The position numbers and the translations under genes are program-made. A stretch of DNA of 64,000 bases from Cupriavidus basilensis (GTDB lineage Bacteria; Pseudomonadota; Gammaproteobacteria; Burkholderiales; Burkholderiaceae): positions 372,001 to 436,000 of the forward strand of contig NZ_BBQM01000012.1 of the NCBI RefSeq assembly GCF_000876015.1, written 5' to 3'. The stretch's first letter is position 1; each line of letters begins with the position of its first letter. Below are positions 54,612 to 63,375 of this stretch, piece after piece. A model generated the notes under the pieces. That model was not told the DNA's origin and made no database searches. It saw only the letters and a list, made by a program, of their open reading frames with translations.

Positions 54612-56201
54612 ATGTTTTCTCGTCGTTACGGCGCGGTGTGGTTGTCCGCGCTGGCCTTGCTCGCCTGCGCGGTCCTCGCCGTGGCCCACCGCATCTCGCC
54701 GGGCTGGCTCGCCGTGCCGGTCGCGCTGCTGCTGGTCGGCCTGCGCGACATCGGCCAGTCGCGCCACTCCATCCTGCGCAACTACCCGATCTGGGGCCAC
54801 CTGCGTTTCTTCTTCGAATTCATCCGCCCGGAAATCCGCCAGTACTTCATCGAGGACGACACGCACGAGATGCCGTTCTCGCGCCAGCAGCGCAGCCTGG
54901 TCTACCAGCGCGCCAAGAACGAGGTCGACAGCCGGCCCTTCGGCACCGAGATCGACGTGCGCCTGGCGGGCCACGAATGGATCAGCCACTCGCTCGCGCC
55001 CACCCGCATCCCGTCGGCCGACTTCCGCATCACCGTCGGCGAGGGCCGCGCCCAGCCGTACTCGCTGTCGGTGTTCAACGTGTCGGCGATGAGCTTCGGC
55101 GCGCTGTCCGGCAATGCGATCCGCTCGCTCAACCGCGGCGCCAAGATCGGCGGCTTCATCCACGACACCGGCGAAGGCTCGATCTCGCCCTACCACCGCG
55201 CCGAGGGCGGCGACCTGATCTGGGAAGTGGCCTCGGGCTATTTCGGCTGCCGCCGCGCCGACGGCCGCTTCGATCCCGACAAGTTCGCCGAGCAGGCCCG
55301 CTCGCCGCAGGTCAAGATGATCGAGGTCAAGCTCTCGCAAGGCGCCAAGCCCGGCCACGGCGGCGTGCTGCCGGCGGCCAAGGTGACGCCCGAGATCGCC
55401 GCCACGCGCGGCATCGGCATGGGCGAGGACTGCATCTCGCCGGCCACCCACAGCGAGTTCTCCACGCCGCTGGGCCTGCTGCAGTTCGTCGAGCGCCTGC
55501 GCGACCTGTCGGGCGGCAAGCCTACCGGCTTCAAGCTCTGCATCGGCCATCCGTGGGAATTCTTCGGCATCGTCAAGGCCATGCTCGAATCCGGCATCCT
55601 GCCCGACTTCATCGTGGTCGACGGCGCCGAAGGCGGCACCGGCGCGGCGCCGCTGGAATTCGTCGATCACATCGGCGTGCCGCTGCAGGAAGGCTTGCTG
55701 CTGGTCCACAACACGCTGGTCGGCGCAAACCTGCGCGACAAGATCCGCATCGGCGCGAGCGGCAAGATCATCACCGCCTTCGACGTGGCGCGCACGCTCG
55801 CCACCGGCGCCGACTGGTGCAACTCCGCGCGCGGCTTCATGTTCGCGCTGGGCTGCGTGCAGGCGCAGAAATGCCACACCGACCGCTGCCCGGTCGGCGT
55901 GGCCACCCAGGACCCGGTGCGCCAGCGCGCCATCGTGGTGCCGGACAAGGCCCAGCGCGTGGCCAACTTCCACCGCCAGACCCTGCACGCGCTGCAGGAA
56001 CTGCTGCAGGCGGCCGGCCTGCAGCATCCGGGCGACCTCGAGCCGCACCACATCGTGCGCCGCATCTCGCCCAACGAGGTGCGGCTGATGTCCGAGCTGC
56101 TCAAGTTCCTCGCGCCGGGCGACCTGCTCAACGGCAACTTCCGCTACCAGCTCTACGAGAAATACTGGCCGCTGGCGCGCGCGGACAGCTTCGCGCTGTA
56201 G
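54612..56201 (+). CDS. FMN-binding glutamate synthase-family protein
   Basis: A 529-residue protein with two N-terminal membrane helices (residues 10-45) and a GltS-type FMN barrel. Typical motifs are FNVSAMSFGALSGNAIRSLNRGAKIGGFIHDTGEG, KPGHGGVLPAAKVT, VVDGAEGGTGAAPLEF and the Cys-rich QAQKCHTDRCPVGVATQD that binds the 3Fe-4S cluster in glutamate synthase. There is no glutaminase domain, so it is not complete GltB; membrane-anchored forms of this type are widespread but their reaction is undefined. TAGGAG precedes the ATG. Confidence 0.9.
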   Translation: MFSRRYGAVWLSALALLACAVLAVAHRISPGWLAVPVALLLVGLRDIGQSRHSILRNYPIWGHLRFFFEFIRPEIRQYFIEDDTHEMPFSRQQRSLVYQRAKNEVDSRPFGTEIDVRLAGHEWISHSLAPTRIPSADFRITVGEGRAQPYSLSVFNVSAMSFGALSGNAIRSLNRGAKIGGFIHDTGEGSISPYHRAEGGDLIWEVASGYFGCRRADGRFDPDKFAEQARSPQVKMIEVKLSQGAKPGHGGVLPAAKVTPEIAATRGIGMGEDCISPATHSEFSTPLGLLQFVERLRDLSGGKPTGFKLCIGHPWEFFGIVKAMLESGILPDFIVVDGAEGGTGAAPLEFVDHIGVPLQEGLLLVHNTLVGANLRDKIRIGASGKIITAFDVARTLATGADWCNSARGFMFALGCVQAQKCHTDRCPVGVATQDPVRQRAIVVPDKAQRVANFHRQTLHALQELLQAAGLQHPGDLEPHHIVRRISPNEVRLMSELLKFLAPGDLLNGNFRYQLYEKYWPLARADSFAL

Positions 56202-56216
56202 GCCGCGCGGCCGGGG

Positions 56217-56879
56217 TTACTGCGCCGCGCCGCCGGCCGCCCGGAACCCGACCGACTGCGCCAGCACCGGTACCTCGTCCTCGTTGAGCGACATGGCTTC
56301 CGCGAGCTGGCGCTGGTTCAGCCATCCGCGCACCACGGTGGCCAGCCCGCTGGACGCGCAGTAGAGATAGACGTTCTGGGCGATGGCGCCGGCGGCCACG
56401 CCCGAGAACACGTCCTGCTGCTGCCTGGGCATGCCGGTCATGCGGCCGTGGTTGACCACGTACACGAGGTCGAGCGCCGCTTCCTTGACGAAGTCCTGGT
56501 AGCCGGTCAGGCCGCGCGCGTCGATGTCGCGCTTGAGCAGCAGGCAATGCTGCTGCGGATCGTAGCGGTACAGGCCGCCCGGCAAGGCGGCGTAGACGTC
56601 GATTTCGTGGATGCCGTGGGCGGAGGGCGCCGTATGCCCGCCGGCGGCGGCGCGGTTGATGCCGTTGGCGGCCCACAGCAGCTCGCCGAGGCGGTGCAGC
56701 GACAGCGCCTCCGTGCCGAACTCGCGCGTGCTGTGGCGCTGCCAGAGCGCGCCCATCAGCGGCAGCCCGGTGGTCATGTCCGGCGCCGGCAGCGCGATGG
56801 TCTTCGCCGGCGTGCCGGCCGAGGGCCTCGGCAGCAGTCCGGCGACAGGCTGGTACGTCAGCAGTTTTTCCTGGTTCAT
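56217..56879 (-). CDS. Nitroreductase-family (SagB-type) FMN oxidoreductase
   Basis: A 220-residue protein: RHSTREFGTEALSLHRLGELLWAANGIN binds FMN phosphate, SAHGIHEIDVYAALPGGLYRYDPQQH is the SagB/ThcOx type central segment, and FSGVAAGAIAQNVYLYCASSGLATV closes the core. Function not defined; SagB-like members usually sit by peptide clusters, none is here. Ends 16 bases from the convergent glutamate synthase-like gene. Confidence 0.88.
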   Translation of the reverse strand: MNQEKLLTYQPVAGLLPRPSAGTPAKTIALPAPDMTTGLPLMGALWQRHSTREFGTEALSLHRLGELLWAANGINRAAAGGHTAPSAHGIHEIDVYAALPGGLYRYDPQQHCLLLKRDIDARGLTGYQDFVKEAALDLVYVVNHGRMTGMPRQQQDVFSGVAAGAIAQNVYLYCASSGLATVVRGWLNQRQLAEAMSLNEDEVPVLAQSVGFRAAGGAAQ

Positions 56880-56999
56880 GGCAAGCCTCGTTCAGGTCAT
56901 GTGCGGTGCGTGGCCGCGGGCAGCGTGCCGGCCGGCGTGGTCGATGCGCTGCTGGCGGGAGCTTCGGGTGAAGGCGGATGGAAAGGACAGCGCGGGCGG

Positions 57000-57206
57000 C
57001 TAGCAGAGCCAGCCGATGGCCCGCAGGAAACGATGGCCGTCTCCGGTCACGTGCATCCGCTTGCAGCCGGGCACTGGCGCTTCCAGGCGCACCAGCTGCC
57101 GCTCGACCAGCGCGCCGATGTCGGCGGGATCCAGCTCGCGATGGCGCGCCGAATCGTTAAGGATCATCAGGGCTGCGATCTCGTGAGGGCTCAGCATCAC
57201 AGGCAT
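57000..57206 (-). CDS. Small hypothetical protein, possible winged helix
   Basis: About 68 residues starting MPVMLSPHEIAALMIL, then LDPADIGALVERQLVRLE and HVTGDGHRFLRAIGWLC. The helix-helix-wing layout with a TxxGHRFL wing recalls small winged-helix proteins. The start is at ATG 57206 (GGAG six bases upstream; ATG 57209 also possible). Upstream of the nitroreductase gene on the same strand, gap 120 bases. A palindrome lies 120 bases upstream. Confidence 0.55.
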   Translation of the reverse strand: MPVMLSPHEIAALMILNDSARHRELDPADIGALVERQLVRLEAPVPGCKRMHVTGDGHRFLRAIGWLC

Positions 57207-57322
57207 CATTGTCTCCAGCACGCGGATATGGCTATCGGGGCGCCGCCGGCGGCCATCGGGACAGAGCCATTGCGGCAGCCCGGCCGTGTCCGCTTGCGGT
57301 GCTCAAGAACTATATGTGCCAC

Positions 57323-57340
57323 GGCGCCATCTCTGGCGCC
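57323..57340. repeat. Inverted repeat upstream of the small gene
   Basis: GGCGCCA, TCTC, TGGCGCC lies in the 300-base gap 57207-57507, which otherwise holds no gene. A TATAGT hexamer on the minus strand follows closely, so this may be an operator. Confidence 0.45.
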
Positions 57341-57507
57341 ATGTCGCATGGCCATTGCGCTGGATCAAACCGGGGGCGGCGCGGTGCCGCGGCGCGCATG
57401 CGGTGCGCGGTCGGTGCGGCGCGAAGTGTGCGGGCGGGGACGCCCGGCGCCCGCACCCGCGGCATGCGCGAACGCCGGCTACGGGATCGACATGCCTGCG
57501 CGGGGTT

Positions 57508-58521
57508 CTACTGGTCCGCCTTGGCGCCCGACTTGCGCACGATCTCGGCCCATTTGTTGCCTTCGGCCTGCGTGTAGCGCGCGAACTCGGCCGGCGACGA
57601 GCCGACCGGCTCGGCGCCCATCTCGGCGTACTGGCGCTGCACGTCGGGCTGGCGCAGGGCCTGCGCGGCGTTGGCCGCGAGTTTTTCGACCACCGGGCCG
57701 GGCGTGCCGCGCGGCGCCCACAGGCCGTACCACGTGCTGATGTTGAAGCCGGGCAGGCCGGATTCGGCCACGGTCGGCACATCCGGCAGCGCGCGGGCGC
57801 GCTTGAGCGTGGTCACGGCCACCGCGCGCAGCTTGCCGGCCTTGATGAACGGCATGGCCGAGGGCATCGAGTCGAACATGAGCTGGATCTGGCCGCCCAT
57901 CAGGTCGGTCAGCGCGGGCGAACTGCCCTTGTACGGCACGTGCTGCATCGACACGCTGGCGGCGATCTTGAACGATTCCCCGGCAAGCTGCTGGGCCGAG
58001 GCGTTGCCGGCCGAGCCGAAGTTGAGGCTGCCGTTGCGCGCCTTGGCCAGGGCGATCAGGTCGCGCACGGTCTTGACCGGCGACTCGTTGTTGACCACCA
58101 GCACCAGCGGCACGTCCGCGAGTTGCGTGATGGGCACGAAATCGCGGAACGCGTCATAGCGCATCTTGGGGTAGATGCTCGGGTTGATCACGTGCAGCGA
58201 GGCGTTGGCGAGCAGCGTGTAGCCGTCGGCCGCGGACTTGGCCACGTTCTCGGCGCCGATCATGCCGCTGGCGCCGGGCCGGTTGTCCACCACCACGGTC
58301 TGCCCGAGCGTGTCGCCCATGCGCACGGCGACCACGCGCGCCAGCAGGTCGGTGGGGCCGCCCGGCGGATAGGGCAGCACCAGGCGGATCGGGCGCTGCG
58401 GGTAGTCGTCGGCGGCGCGCGCGGGCGCCGCGCCCAAGGCGCAGGCGATGGCGACGGTGGCGAGGGTGGCGGCGCGCAGCGCTAGCCCGGTTGCGGCCCT
58501 GCGGCCGGCGTGGTGGTGCAT
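57508..58521 (-). CDS. Bug-family tripartite tricarboxylate transporter receptor
   Basis: A 337-residue periplasmic binding protein with signal peptide (ATLATVAIACALGAAPARA). Bug markers: YPQRPIRLVLPYPPGGPTDLLARVVA, VVVDNRPGASGMIGAENVAKSAADGYTLL and HVPYKGSSPALTDLMGGQIQLMFD. The start ATG 58521 has CAGGAGACAG and overlaps the end of the oxidoreductase gene by 40 bases. No TctA/B membrane genes are in the window; betaproteobacteria often carry such orphan receptors. Ligand probably the carboxylate handled by the CoA-transferase. Confidence 0.93.
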   Translation of the reverse strand: MHHHAGRRAATGLALRAATLATVAIACALGAAPARAADDYPQRPIRLVLPYPPGGPTDLLARVVAVRMGDTLGQTVVVDNRPGASGMIGAENVAKSAADGYTLLANASLHVINPSIYPKMRYDAFRDFVPITQLADVPLVLVVNNESPVKTVRDLIALAKARNGSLNFGSAGNASAQQLAGESFKIAASVSMQHVPYKGSSPALTDLMGGQIQLMFDSMPSAMPFIKAGKLRAVAVTTLKRARALPDVPTVAESGLPGFNISTWYGLWAPRGTPGPVVEKLAANAAQALRQPDVQRQYAEMGAEPVGSSPAEFARYTQAEGNKWAEIVRKSGAKADQ

Positions 58522-59576
58522 GGTTCTGTCTCCTGGATTTTTATCGCGACTTTGCCGACCACCTGGCGGGCTTCGAGCGCGTGCAGCGCCTCGGCCAGCC
58601 CGGTCATCGGGTACACCTTCGACACGGTCGGCCGAATTTTTCCCGCGCTGGCCCACGCCAGCAGCGTCTGCATCACGGCCTGCAGCGCGGGCGCGTGCTG
58701 CGCGCGCTCGTTGGCGGGCGTCCAGCCGATATAGCGGCCGACGAAGAAGCCGTGCAGCGTCAGGTTCTTGACCAGCAGCAGGTTCAGCGGCGCCTGCGGG
58801 ATGCGCCCGCTGGCAAAGCCCACGCTGAGCAGCCTGGCGTTGGCGGCGGCCGCGCGCAGCGACTGGTCGAACAGGTCGCCGCCCACCGGGTCCACCACCA
58901 CGTCGGCGCCGCGCCCGCCGGTCACGCGCTTGACGGCGGCGGCGAGGTCTTCGGGGGCCAGCGCGTGCGCCGCGCCGCGCCGCAGCGCCTCCTCGCGCTT
59001 GGCTTCGGTGCTGGCGCAGGCAATGACCTGCGCGCCGAGTTCGCGGGCGATCTCCACCGCCGCCAGCCCGACCCCGGCGCCGGCGCCCAGCACCAGCACG
59101 GTCTCGCCGGGCTGCACCGCGCAGCGCCACACCAGCCCGCAGTAGGCGGTGCCGTAGGACAGCGGGACCGGCAGCGCGCGCAGGGTGTCGACCGCATCCG
59201 GTATGGGGTAGACCGTGTACTCGGGCAGGCAGACCTGCTCGGCGAAACAGCCCCAGTCGGCGATGGCCACCACGCGGTCGCCGGGGCGCAGGCGCGTGAC
59301 CGCGCTGCCGCGGGCGACCACGCGGCCCACCGCCTCGGTGCCGGGCACGAAGGGCAGCGGCGGCCTGGTCTGGTAGCGTCCGGCCACCATCAGGCCGGTG
59401 GCGTGGCTGACGCTGGCGTATTCGACGGCGATCACCACCGCATGCGGGTCGAGCGCCGCGGGGGCGAGTGCTGCGGGGTCGAGAACTGCGGGGTCGAGAA
59501 CTGCGGGGGCGGGGATGTCCGCCACGCGCACGTCCTCGGCCGGGCCGAACCGGTCGCACAGCAGGGCGCGCATCAT
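58482..59576 (-). CDS. Quinone oxidoreductase-type MDR (zinc-independent)
   Basis: A 364-residue medium-chain reductase: the N-terminal GroES-like domain (PGTEAVGRVVARGSAVTRLRPGDRV), the NAD(P) Rossmann domain ETVLVLGAGAGVGLAAVEIARELGA and GGRGADVVVDPVGGDLFDQSLRA. No zinc Cys cluster is seen. An in-frame 15-bp tandem repeat inserts VLDPA-like units around residues 25-45. It overlaps the CoA-transferase gene by 4 bases (ATGA). Confidence 0.88.
   Translation of the reverse strand: MMRALLCDRFGPAEDVRVADIPAPAVLDPAVLDPAALAPAALDPHAVVIAVEYASVSHATGLMVAGRYQTRPPLPFVPGTEAVGRVVARGSAVTRLRPGDRVVAIADWGCFAEQVCLPEYTVYPIPDAVDTLRALPVPLSYGTAYCGLVWRCAVQPGETVLVLGAGAGVGLAAVEIARELGAQVIACASTEAKREEALRRGAAHALAPEDLAAAVKRVTGGRGADVVVDPVGGDLFDQSLRAAAANARLLSVGFASGRIPQAPLNLLLVKNLTLHGFFVGRYIGWTPANERAQHAPALQAVMQTLLAWASAGKIRPTVSKVYPMTGLAEALHALEARQVVGKVAIKIQETEPCTTTPAAGPQPG
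59443..59502. repeat. Four tandem 15-bp units inside the MDR gene
   Basis: Units of 15 bases of the type GCGGGGTCGAGAACT; the last two are identical, the others differ at a few positions. Each unit codes five residues (VLDPA-like), so copy changes keep the frame. Confidence 0.8.
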
Positions 59577-60805
59577 GCCGCGGCTCCCGCTGCCTGCCGC
59601 ACCACGCCGGCCGCCAGCCAGCGGTCGAGATCGTCCTGGGAGACTCCCCATTCGCGCAGCACGGCCTCGGTGTGCTCGCCGATGCGGGGCGCGGCGCCCG
59701 TGGGGCGGCGCAGGCCGCGGGCGGGAATGCCGGCGAACGGCAGCGTGCCCAGTCCCGGCTGCTCGATCTGCTGGAAGGTGCCTTGCTGCGCGGCCTGCGG
59801 ATGGTCCAGCACCTGCCGGTGGTCGCGCACCGGCGCGTGGAGCACGTCGTGCGCCTGGAACACATCGAGCCAGTGCGCGGTGCGCTCGCGCGCCAGGCAA
59901 TCGGTGACCGCGTCGCGCAGCCAGCCGGCATGGGCCATGCGGCTGGCGTTGTCGGCAAAGCGCGGGTCCGCGGCCCAGCCGGGCTGGCCGAGCGCCTGGC
60001 AGAGCCGGCCGAACTGCGCATTGTTGAGGGCCAGCAGCGTGATGCTGCCGTCGCGGGTCGGGAACACGCCGTTGGGCGCGCTGACCGGGCCGGCCGCGGC
60101 CGTGCCCTGGATGGCGTATTCGAGAATGTTGTTGGCCTGCAAGGCGCAGCAGGCGTCGAACAGGCTCAGTTCCACGTGGGCGCCGGTGCCCGCCGTGCGG
60201 AAGCGCCGGCACAGCGCGGCGGCGCACGCCTGCGCCGCGTACAGGCCGGTGGCCGCGTCCGCCAGCAGCATGCCGATGCGGCGCGGCGTGCCGTCGGCGA
60301 GGCGGTTGGCGAACATCAATCCGCTGTCGGCCTGCATGACCGAGTCCGAGGCGGGATGGTCGGCATAGGGGCCGTCGGCGCCGTAGCCGCTGATGGACAC
60401 ATAGACCAGCGCCGGGTTGCGCGCGGCCAGCGCGGCGTAGCCCACGCCGAGGCGCTCGGCCACCTGCGGGCGGAAGTTCTGCACCACCACGTCGGCCCGC
60501 AGCGCGAGGTCGAACAGCAGGGCCTTGCCGGCATCGGTGGCCGCGTCGACGCAGACGCTGCGCTTGCCGCCGTTATAGGCCACCGACAGCGCGCTGTGCT
60601 CGCCGCGCACCACGCCCACGTGCCGGCCCCAGTCGCCCGCGGGCGGGTCGACCTTGACCACCTCGGCGCCTTGCTGCCACAGGATATGCGCGCAGTACGG
60701 CCCGGCGATGCCCTGGCTGATGTCGAGCACGCGCAGCCCGGCGAAGGGCAGGTCGGCAGGCGAAGCGGAAGGATGAGTGGGGTGCGGGGGCTGGGTCTGG
60801 GCCAT
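59573..60805 (-). CDS. Class III CoA-transferase (CaiB/BaiF family)
   Basis: A 410-residue family III CoA transferase. FAGLRVLDISQGIAGPYCAHILWQQGAEVVKVDPPAGD is the N-terminal Rossmann hallmark; KRSVCVDAATDAGKALLFDLALRADVVVQNFRP and NPALVYVSISGYGADGPYADHPASDSVMQADSGLM follow with the catalytic Asp region. First gene of a three-gene unit with the MDR and Bug genes, opposite to a LysR gene. The pathway is probably uptake and CoA activation of an organic acid (inference). Confidence 0.92.
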   Translation of the reverse strand: MAQTQPPHPTHPSASPADLPFAGLRVLDISQGIAGPYCAHILWQQGAEVVKVDPPAGDWGRHVGVVRGEHSALSVAYNGGKRSVCVDAATDAGKALLFDLALRADVVVQNFRPQVAERLGVGYAALAARNPALVYVSISGYGADGPYADHPASDSVMQADSGLMFANRLADGTPRRIGMLLADAATGLYAAQACAAALCRRFRTAGTGAHVELSLFDACCALQANNILEYAIQGTAAAGPVSAPNGVFPTRDGSITLLALNNAQFGRLCQALGQPGWAADPRFADNASRMAHAGWLRDAVTDCLARERTAHWLDVFQAHDVLHAPVRDHRQVLDHPQAAQQGTFQQIEQPGLGTLPFAGIPARGLRRPTGAAPRIGEHTEAVLREWGVSQDDLDRWLAAGVVRQAAGAAA

Positions 60806-60905
60806 CGGTATCGAACGCGGAATCGTCAGGTGGCTGGGGATGGCTTATGCTACGGCGCATCTCCCGCGGTAACAATCCGCCTGACTGTGCCAACCGTGTT
60901 GATCC

Positions 60906-61979
60906 ATGATTGACAATACCCTCGGACATCTCGATCTCAACCTGATCCGCCTGTTCGTCACGCTGGTCGAATCGAAGACGCTCACGGCCGCCGCCGAGCG
61001 CGGCGGCATGACCCGCTCCAACGTCTCGCGCCGCCTCAAGGCGCTCGAGCAGCATATGGGCGCGCAACTGATGCGGCGGACCACGCGCCACGTGGAGCTG
61101 ACCGAGGCGGGCCGCCTGCTTTATGCCCACGGCGTGCGCATGCTGGACGAGCTGCAGGCCGCGGGCACCTCGATCGACAGCCTCGGCCAGACCGTGCGCG
61201 GCGACGTGCGCATCCGCCTGCCGACCGGCCTCGGCCATCTCTACCTGGCGCAGGTGCTGCTGGAGTTCGCGCGGCAGTATCCGGCCATCTCATTGCGGGT
61301 GCTGATCAACGACTACATCGGCGATCTCGTGTCCGCCGAGGTGGACGTGGCGCTCAAGATCACCTCCCAGCCGCCGGACGACCACGTGGCCCGCCGCATC
61401 TGCGCGGTGGGCTGGACCCTGTGCGCGGCGCCGGACTTCCTGGCGCGGCATGGCGCGCCGGCGAGCGCCGAGGCGCTGGCGGGCTGCGACCTGATCTCCC
61501 CGGCTTCGCTGGGGCGGCGCTTCGATCTCAAGCTCAAGATGGCCGGCACGCAGCTGATGCTGCGCGTGGCGCCGCGCATCCAGTCCGGCGACTACCCGTT
61601 CCTGGTCGAGACGGTGACGGGCGGCCTCGGCGTGGCGCTGCTGCCGCGCTATGCGGTGTGGCGCCAGATCGCGCGCGGCGAACTGGTGGCGGTGCTGCCG
61701 GAATACGAGCCCGAAGGCGTGGGCGACAGCATCTACATGCTGACCGCGCCCAACCGCTTTCCCACGCTGGCCACGCGCACGCTGATGGATTTCATGCGGG
61801 CGCGGCTGGAGCGCGAGGCGGGGAACTGGGCCGGCAGGGGGGAGGAGGAGACGGAGGAAGCAAAGGATGCGGAAGGAACGGCGGCGGCGAGCGGAGCCGG
61901 GACGGGCTCCGCGCAAGACAGCCGGCGGCCCGGAGGCGGCCCGCCGGCCGGCCCGCTTACTGCGGACCCATCTTCTTGA
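60906..61979 (+). CDS. LysR-family transcriptional regulator
   Basis: A 357-residue LTTR, about 50 longer than usual. [52 protein letters not shown]; effector domain with [27 protein letters not shown] and [14 protein letters not shown]. The last 50 residues (from [15 protein letters not shown]) are low-complexity and the 3' end overlaps the convergent dehydratase gene by 23 bases, so the natural stop may have been lost. Likely regulator of the divergent CoA-transferase unit. Confidence 0.88.
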   Translation: MIDNTLGHLDLNLIRLFVTLVESKTLTAAAERGGMTRSNVSRRLKALEQHMGAQLMRRTTRHVELTEAGRLLYAHGVRMLDELQAAGTSIDSLGQTVRGDVRIRLPTGLGHLYLAQVLLEFARQYPAISLRVLINDYIGDLVSAEVDVALKITSQPPDDHVARRICAVGWTLCAAPDFLARHGAPASAEALAGCDLISPASLGRRFDLKLKMAGTQLMLRVAPRIQSGDYPFLVETVTGGLGVALLPRYAVWRQIARGELVAVLPEYEPEGVGDSIYMLTAPNRFPTLATRTLMDFMRARLEREAGNWAGRGEEETEEAKDAEGTAAASGAGTGSAQDSRRPGGGPPAGPLTADPSS

Positions 61980-62871
61980 TCAGCGCGTCGAGCTGCTCGC
62001 ATTCCTGCTCGGTCAGGTCGGTCAGCGGCGCGCGCACCGGGCCCGCGTCATGGCCGACCAGCCTGGCGCCGGCCTTGACGATGCTCACGGCATAACCGGC
62101 GCGGCGGTTGCGGATGTCCAGGTAGGGCAGGAAGAACTCGTCGAGCAGGCGGTTGGTGGTGGCGTGGTCGTCGGCGGCGATGGCGCGGTAGAAATCCATC
62201 GCCGTCTTCGGGATGAAGTTGAACACGGCCGACGAATACACCGGCACGCCCAGCGCCTTGTAGGCCGCGGCATAGACTTCCGCGGTCGGCAGGCCGCCCA
62301 GGTACGACAGGCGGTCGCCCAGCTTGCGGCGGATGCGCACCATCGGCTCGATCTCGCCCACGCCGTCCTTGAAGCCGATCAGGTTGGGGCAGCGGTCGGC
62401 CAGCCGTTCCAGCATCTCCGCGTTGATGCGGGAGTTGGCGCGGTTGTAGACGATCACGCCGATGTTGACCGACTTGCACACCTCCTCGATATGGTTGGCG
62501 ATGCCTTCCTGGCTGGCTTCGGTCAGGTAGTGCGGCAGCAGCAGGATGCCCTTGGCGCCCAGGCGCTGCGCTTCCCTGGCGTAGGCGATGGCCATGCGGG
62601 TCGGGCCGCCGGCGCCGGCCAGGATGGGCACCTTGCCGGCGCAGGTTTCCACCGCGGTGCGGATCACGTTGGCATAGTCGTCCGGCGTCAGCGAGAAGAA
62701 CTCGCCGGTGCCGCCGGCGGCGAACAGCGCGGTGGCGCCGTAGGGCGCCAGCCATTCGAGGCGCTCCACGTAGGTGTCGGGACGGAAGTCGCCTTGCGCG
62801 TCGAAGTCGGTCACGGGGAAGGAGAGCAGGCCTTCCGAGATGATCTGCTTGAGTTCTTGTGGTGTGGTCAT
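61957..62871 (-). CDS. kdgD: 5-Dehydro-4-deoxyglucarate dehydratase (DapA family)
   Basis: A 304-residue barrel enzyme turning 5-keto-4-deoxyglucarate into 2-oxoglutarate semialdehyde with loss of CO2 and water, in D-glucarate/galactarate use (EC 4.2.1.41). [40 protein letters not shown] and the Schiff-base Lys in [11 protein letters not shown] fit the kdgD subtype rather than DapA or NanA. Start ATG 62871. Divergent from a MFS permease of the sugar-acid type; shared operators flank both starts. Confidence 0.93.
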   Translation of the reverse strand: MTTPQELKQIISEGLLSFPVTDFDAQGDFRPDTYVERLEWLAPYGATALFAAGGTGEFFSLTPDDYANVIRTAVETCAGKVPILAGAGGPTRMAIAYAREAQRLGAKGILLLPHYLTEASQEGIANHIEEVCKSVNIGVIVYNRANSRINAEMLERLADRCPNLIGFKDGVGEIEPMVRIRRKLGDRLSYLGGLPTAEVYAAAYKALGVPVYSSAVFNFIPKTAMDFYRAIAADDHATTNRLLDEFFLPYLDIRNRRAGYAVSIVKAGARLVGHDAGPVRAPLTDLTEQECEQLDALIKKMGPQ

Positions 62872-62951
62872 GATGGCTGGTCCTGAGCGCCGCAAGGGCA
62901 AGGTTTAGGTCAGTTGGCTCCGTGCTTCCCGTGGGGAGCACTCGTTCTTGA

Positions 62952-62965
62952 GATATGTCATCGTA
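62952..62965. promoter_or_regulatory. Operator copy 1, kdgD side
   Basis: GATATGTCATCGTA, 81 bases before the kdgD start. The exact reverse complement recurs at 63280-63293. The GT(N)AC layout (TGTCATCGTACA) resembles FadR/GntR-family sites. Confidence 0.7.
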
Positions 62966-63279
62966 CAACTGTGACCGGGTTTATGCAAGCGGATTTGTCA
63001 TGAGGGCGACCGTGGGAGGTGGCGATGGCGGAAAGCGGCGGCGCTGGCCGGCCGGGCAGGGGACCGGCTTCGATGCGCCGCTTCGCGTCGAATGTCCGCC
63101 GAATACCCGCCGGATGCCTGAAAGCTCGCTGAAAGACAGGTACGGTAGCGCTTCGGAAGCCTTCTTCCGCACGCCATGTCCTATCGGCAAAGCCGCCCGG
63201 CGACCAATCGGTCTTGCAGCCCGACATCGGGTAAACACATAGCTTCGCATCCGAAACCAGGTGCTTATAATTCTAGTTA

Positions 63280-63293
63280 TACGATGACATATC
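63280..63293. promoter_or_regulatory. Operator copy 2, permease side
   Basis: TACGATGACATATC, exact inverted copy of 62952-62965, 83 bases before the permease start and just after an AT-rich promoter-like stretch. The two copies are placed almost symmetrically to the two genes. Confidence 0.7.
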
Positions 63294-63375
63294 ACGAGGC
63301 CGGCGGCAGTCTCGATGTGGCCGGCACCGGTTGGAAGGGGGCCTCCACGCGCGCGGCCGGCCTGCCGGAGACCCC

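Noticed and set aside
61957..62871. DapA (4-hydroxy-tetrahydrodipicolinate synthase)
   Set aside because: Family fold is shared, but the motifs and the adjacent sugar-acid permease favour 5-dehydro-4-deoxyglucarate dehydratase.
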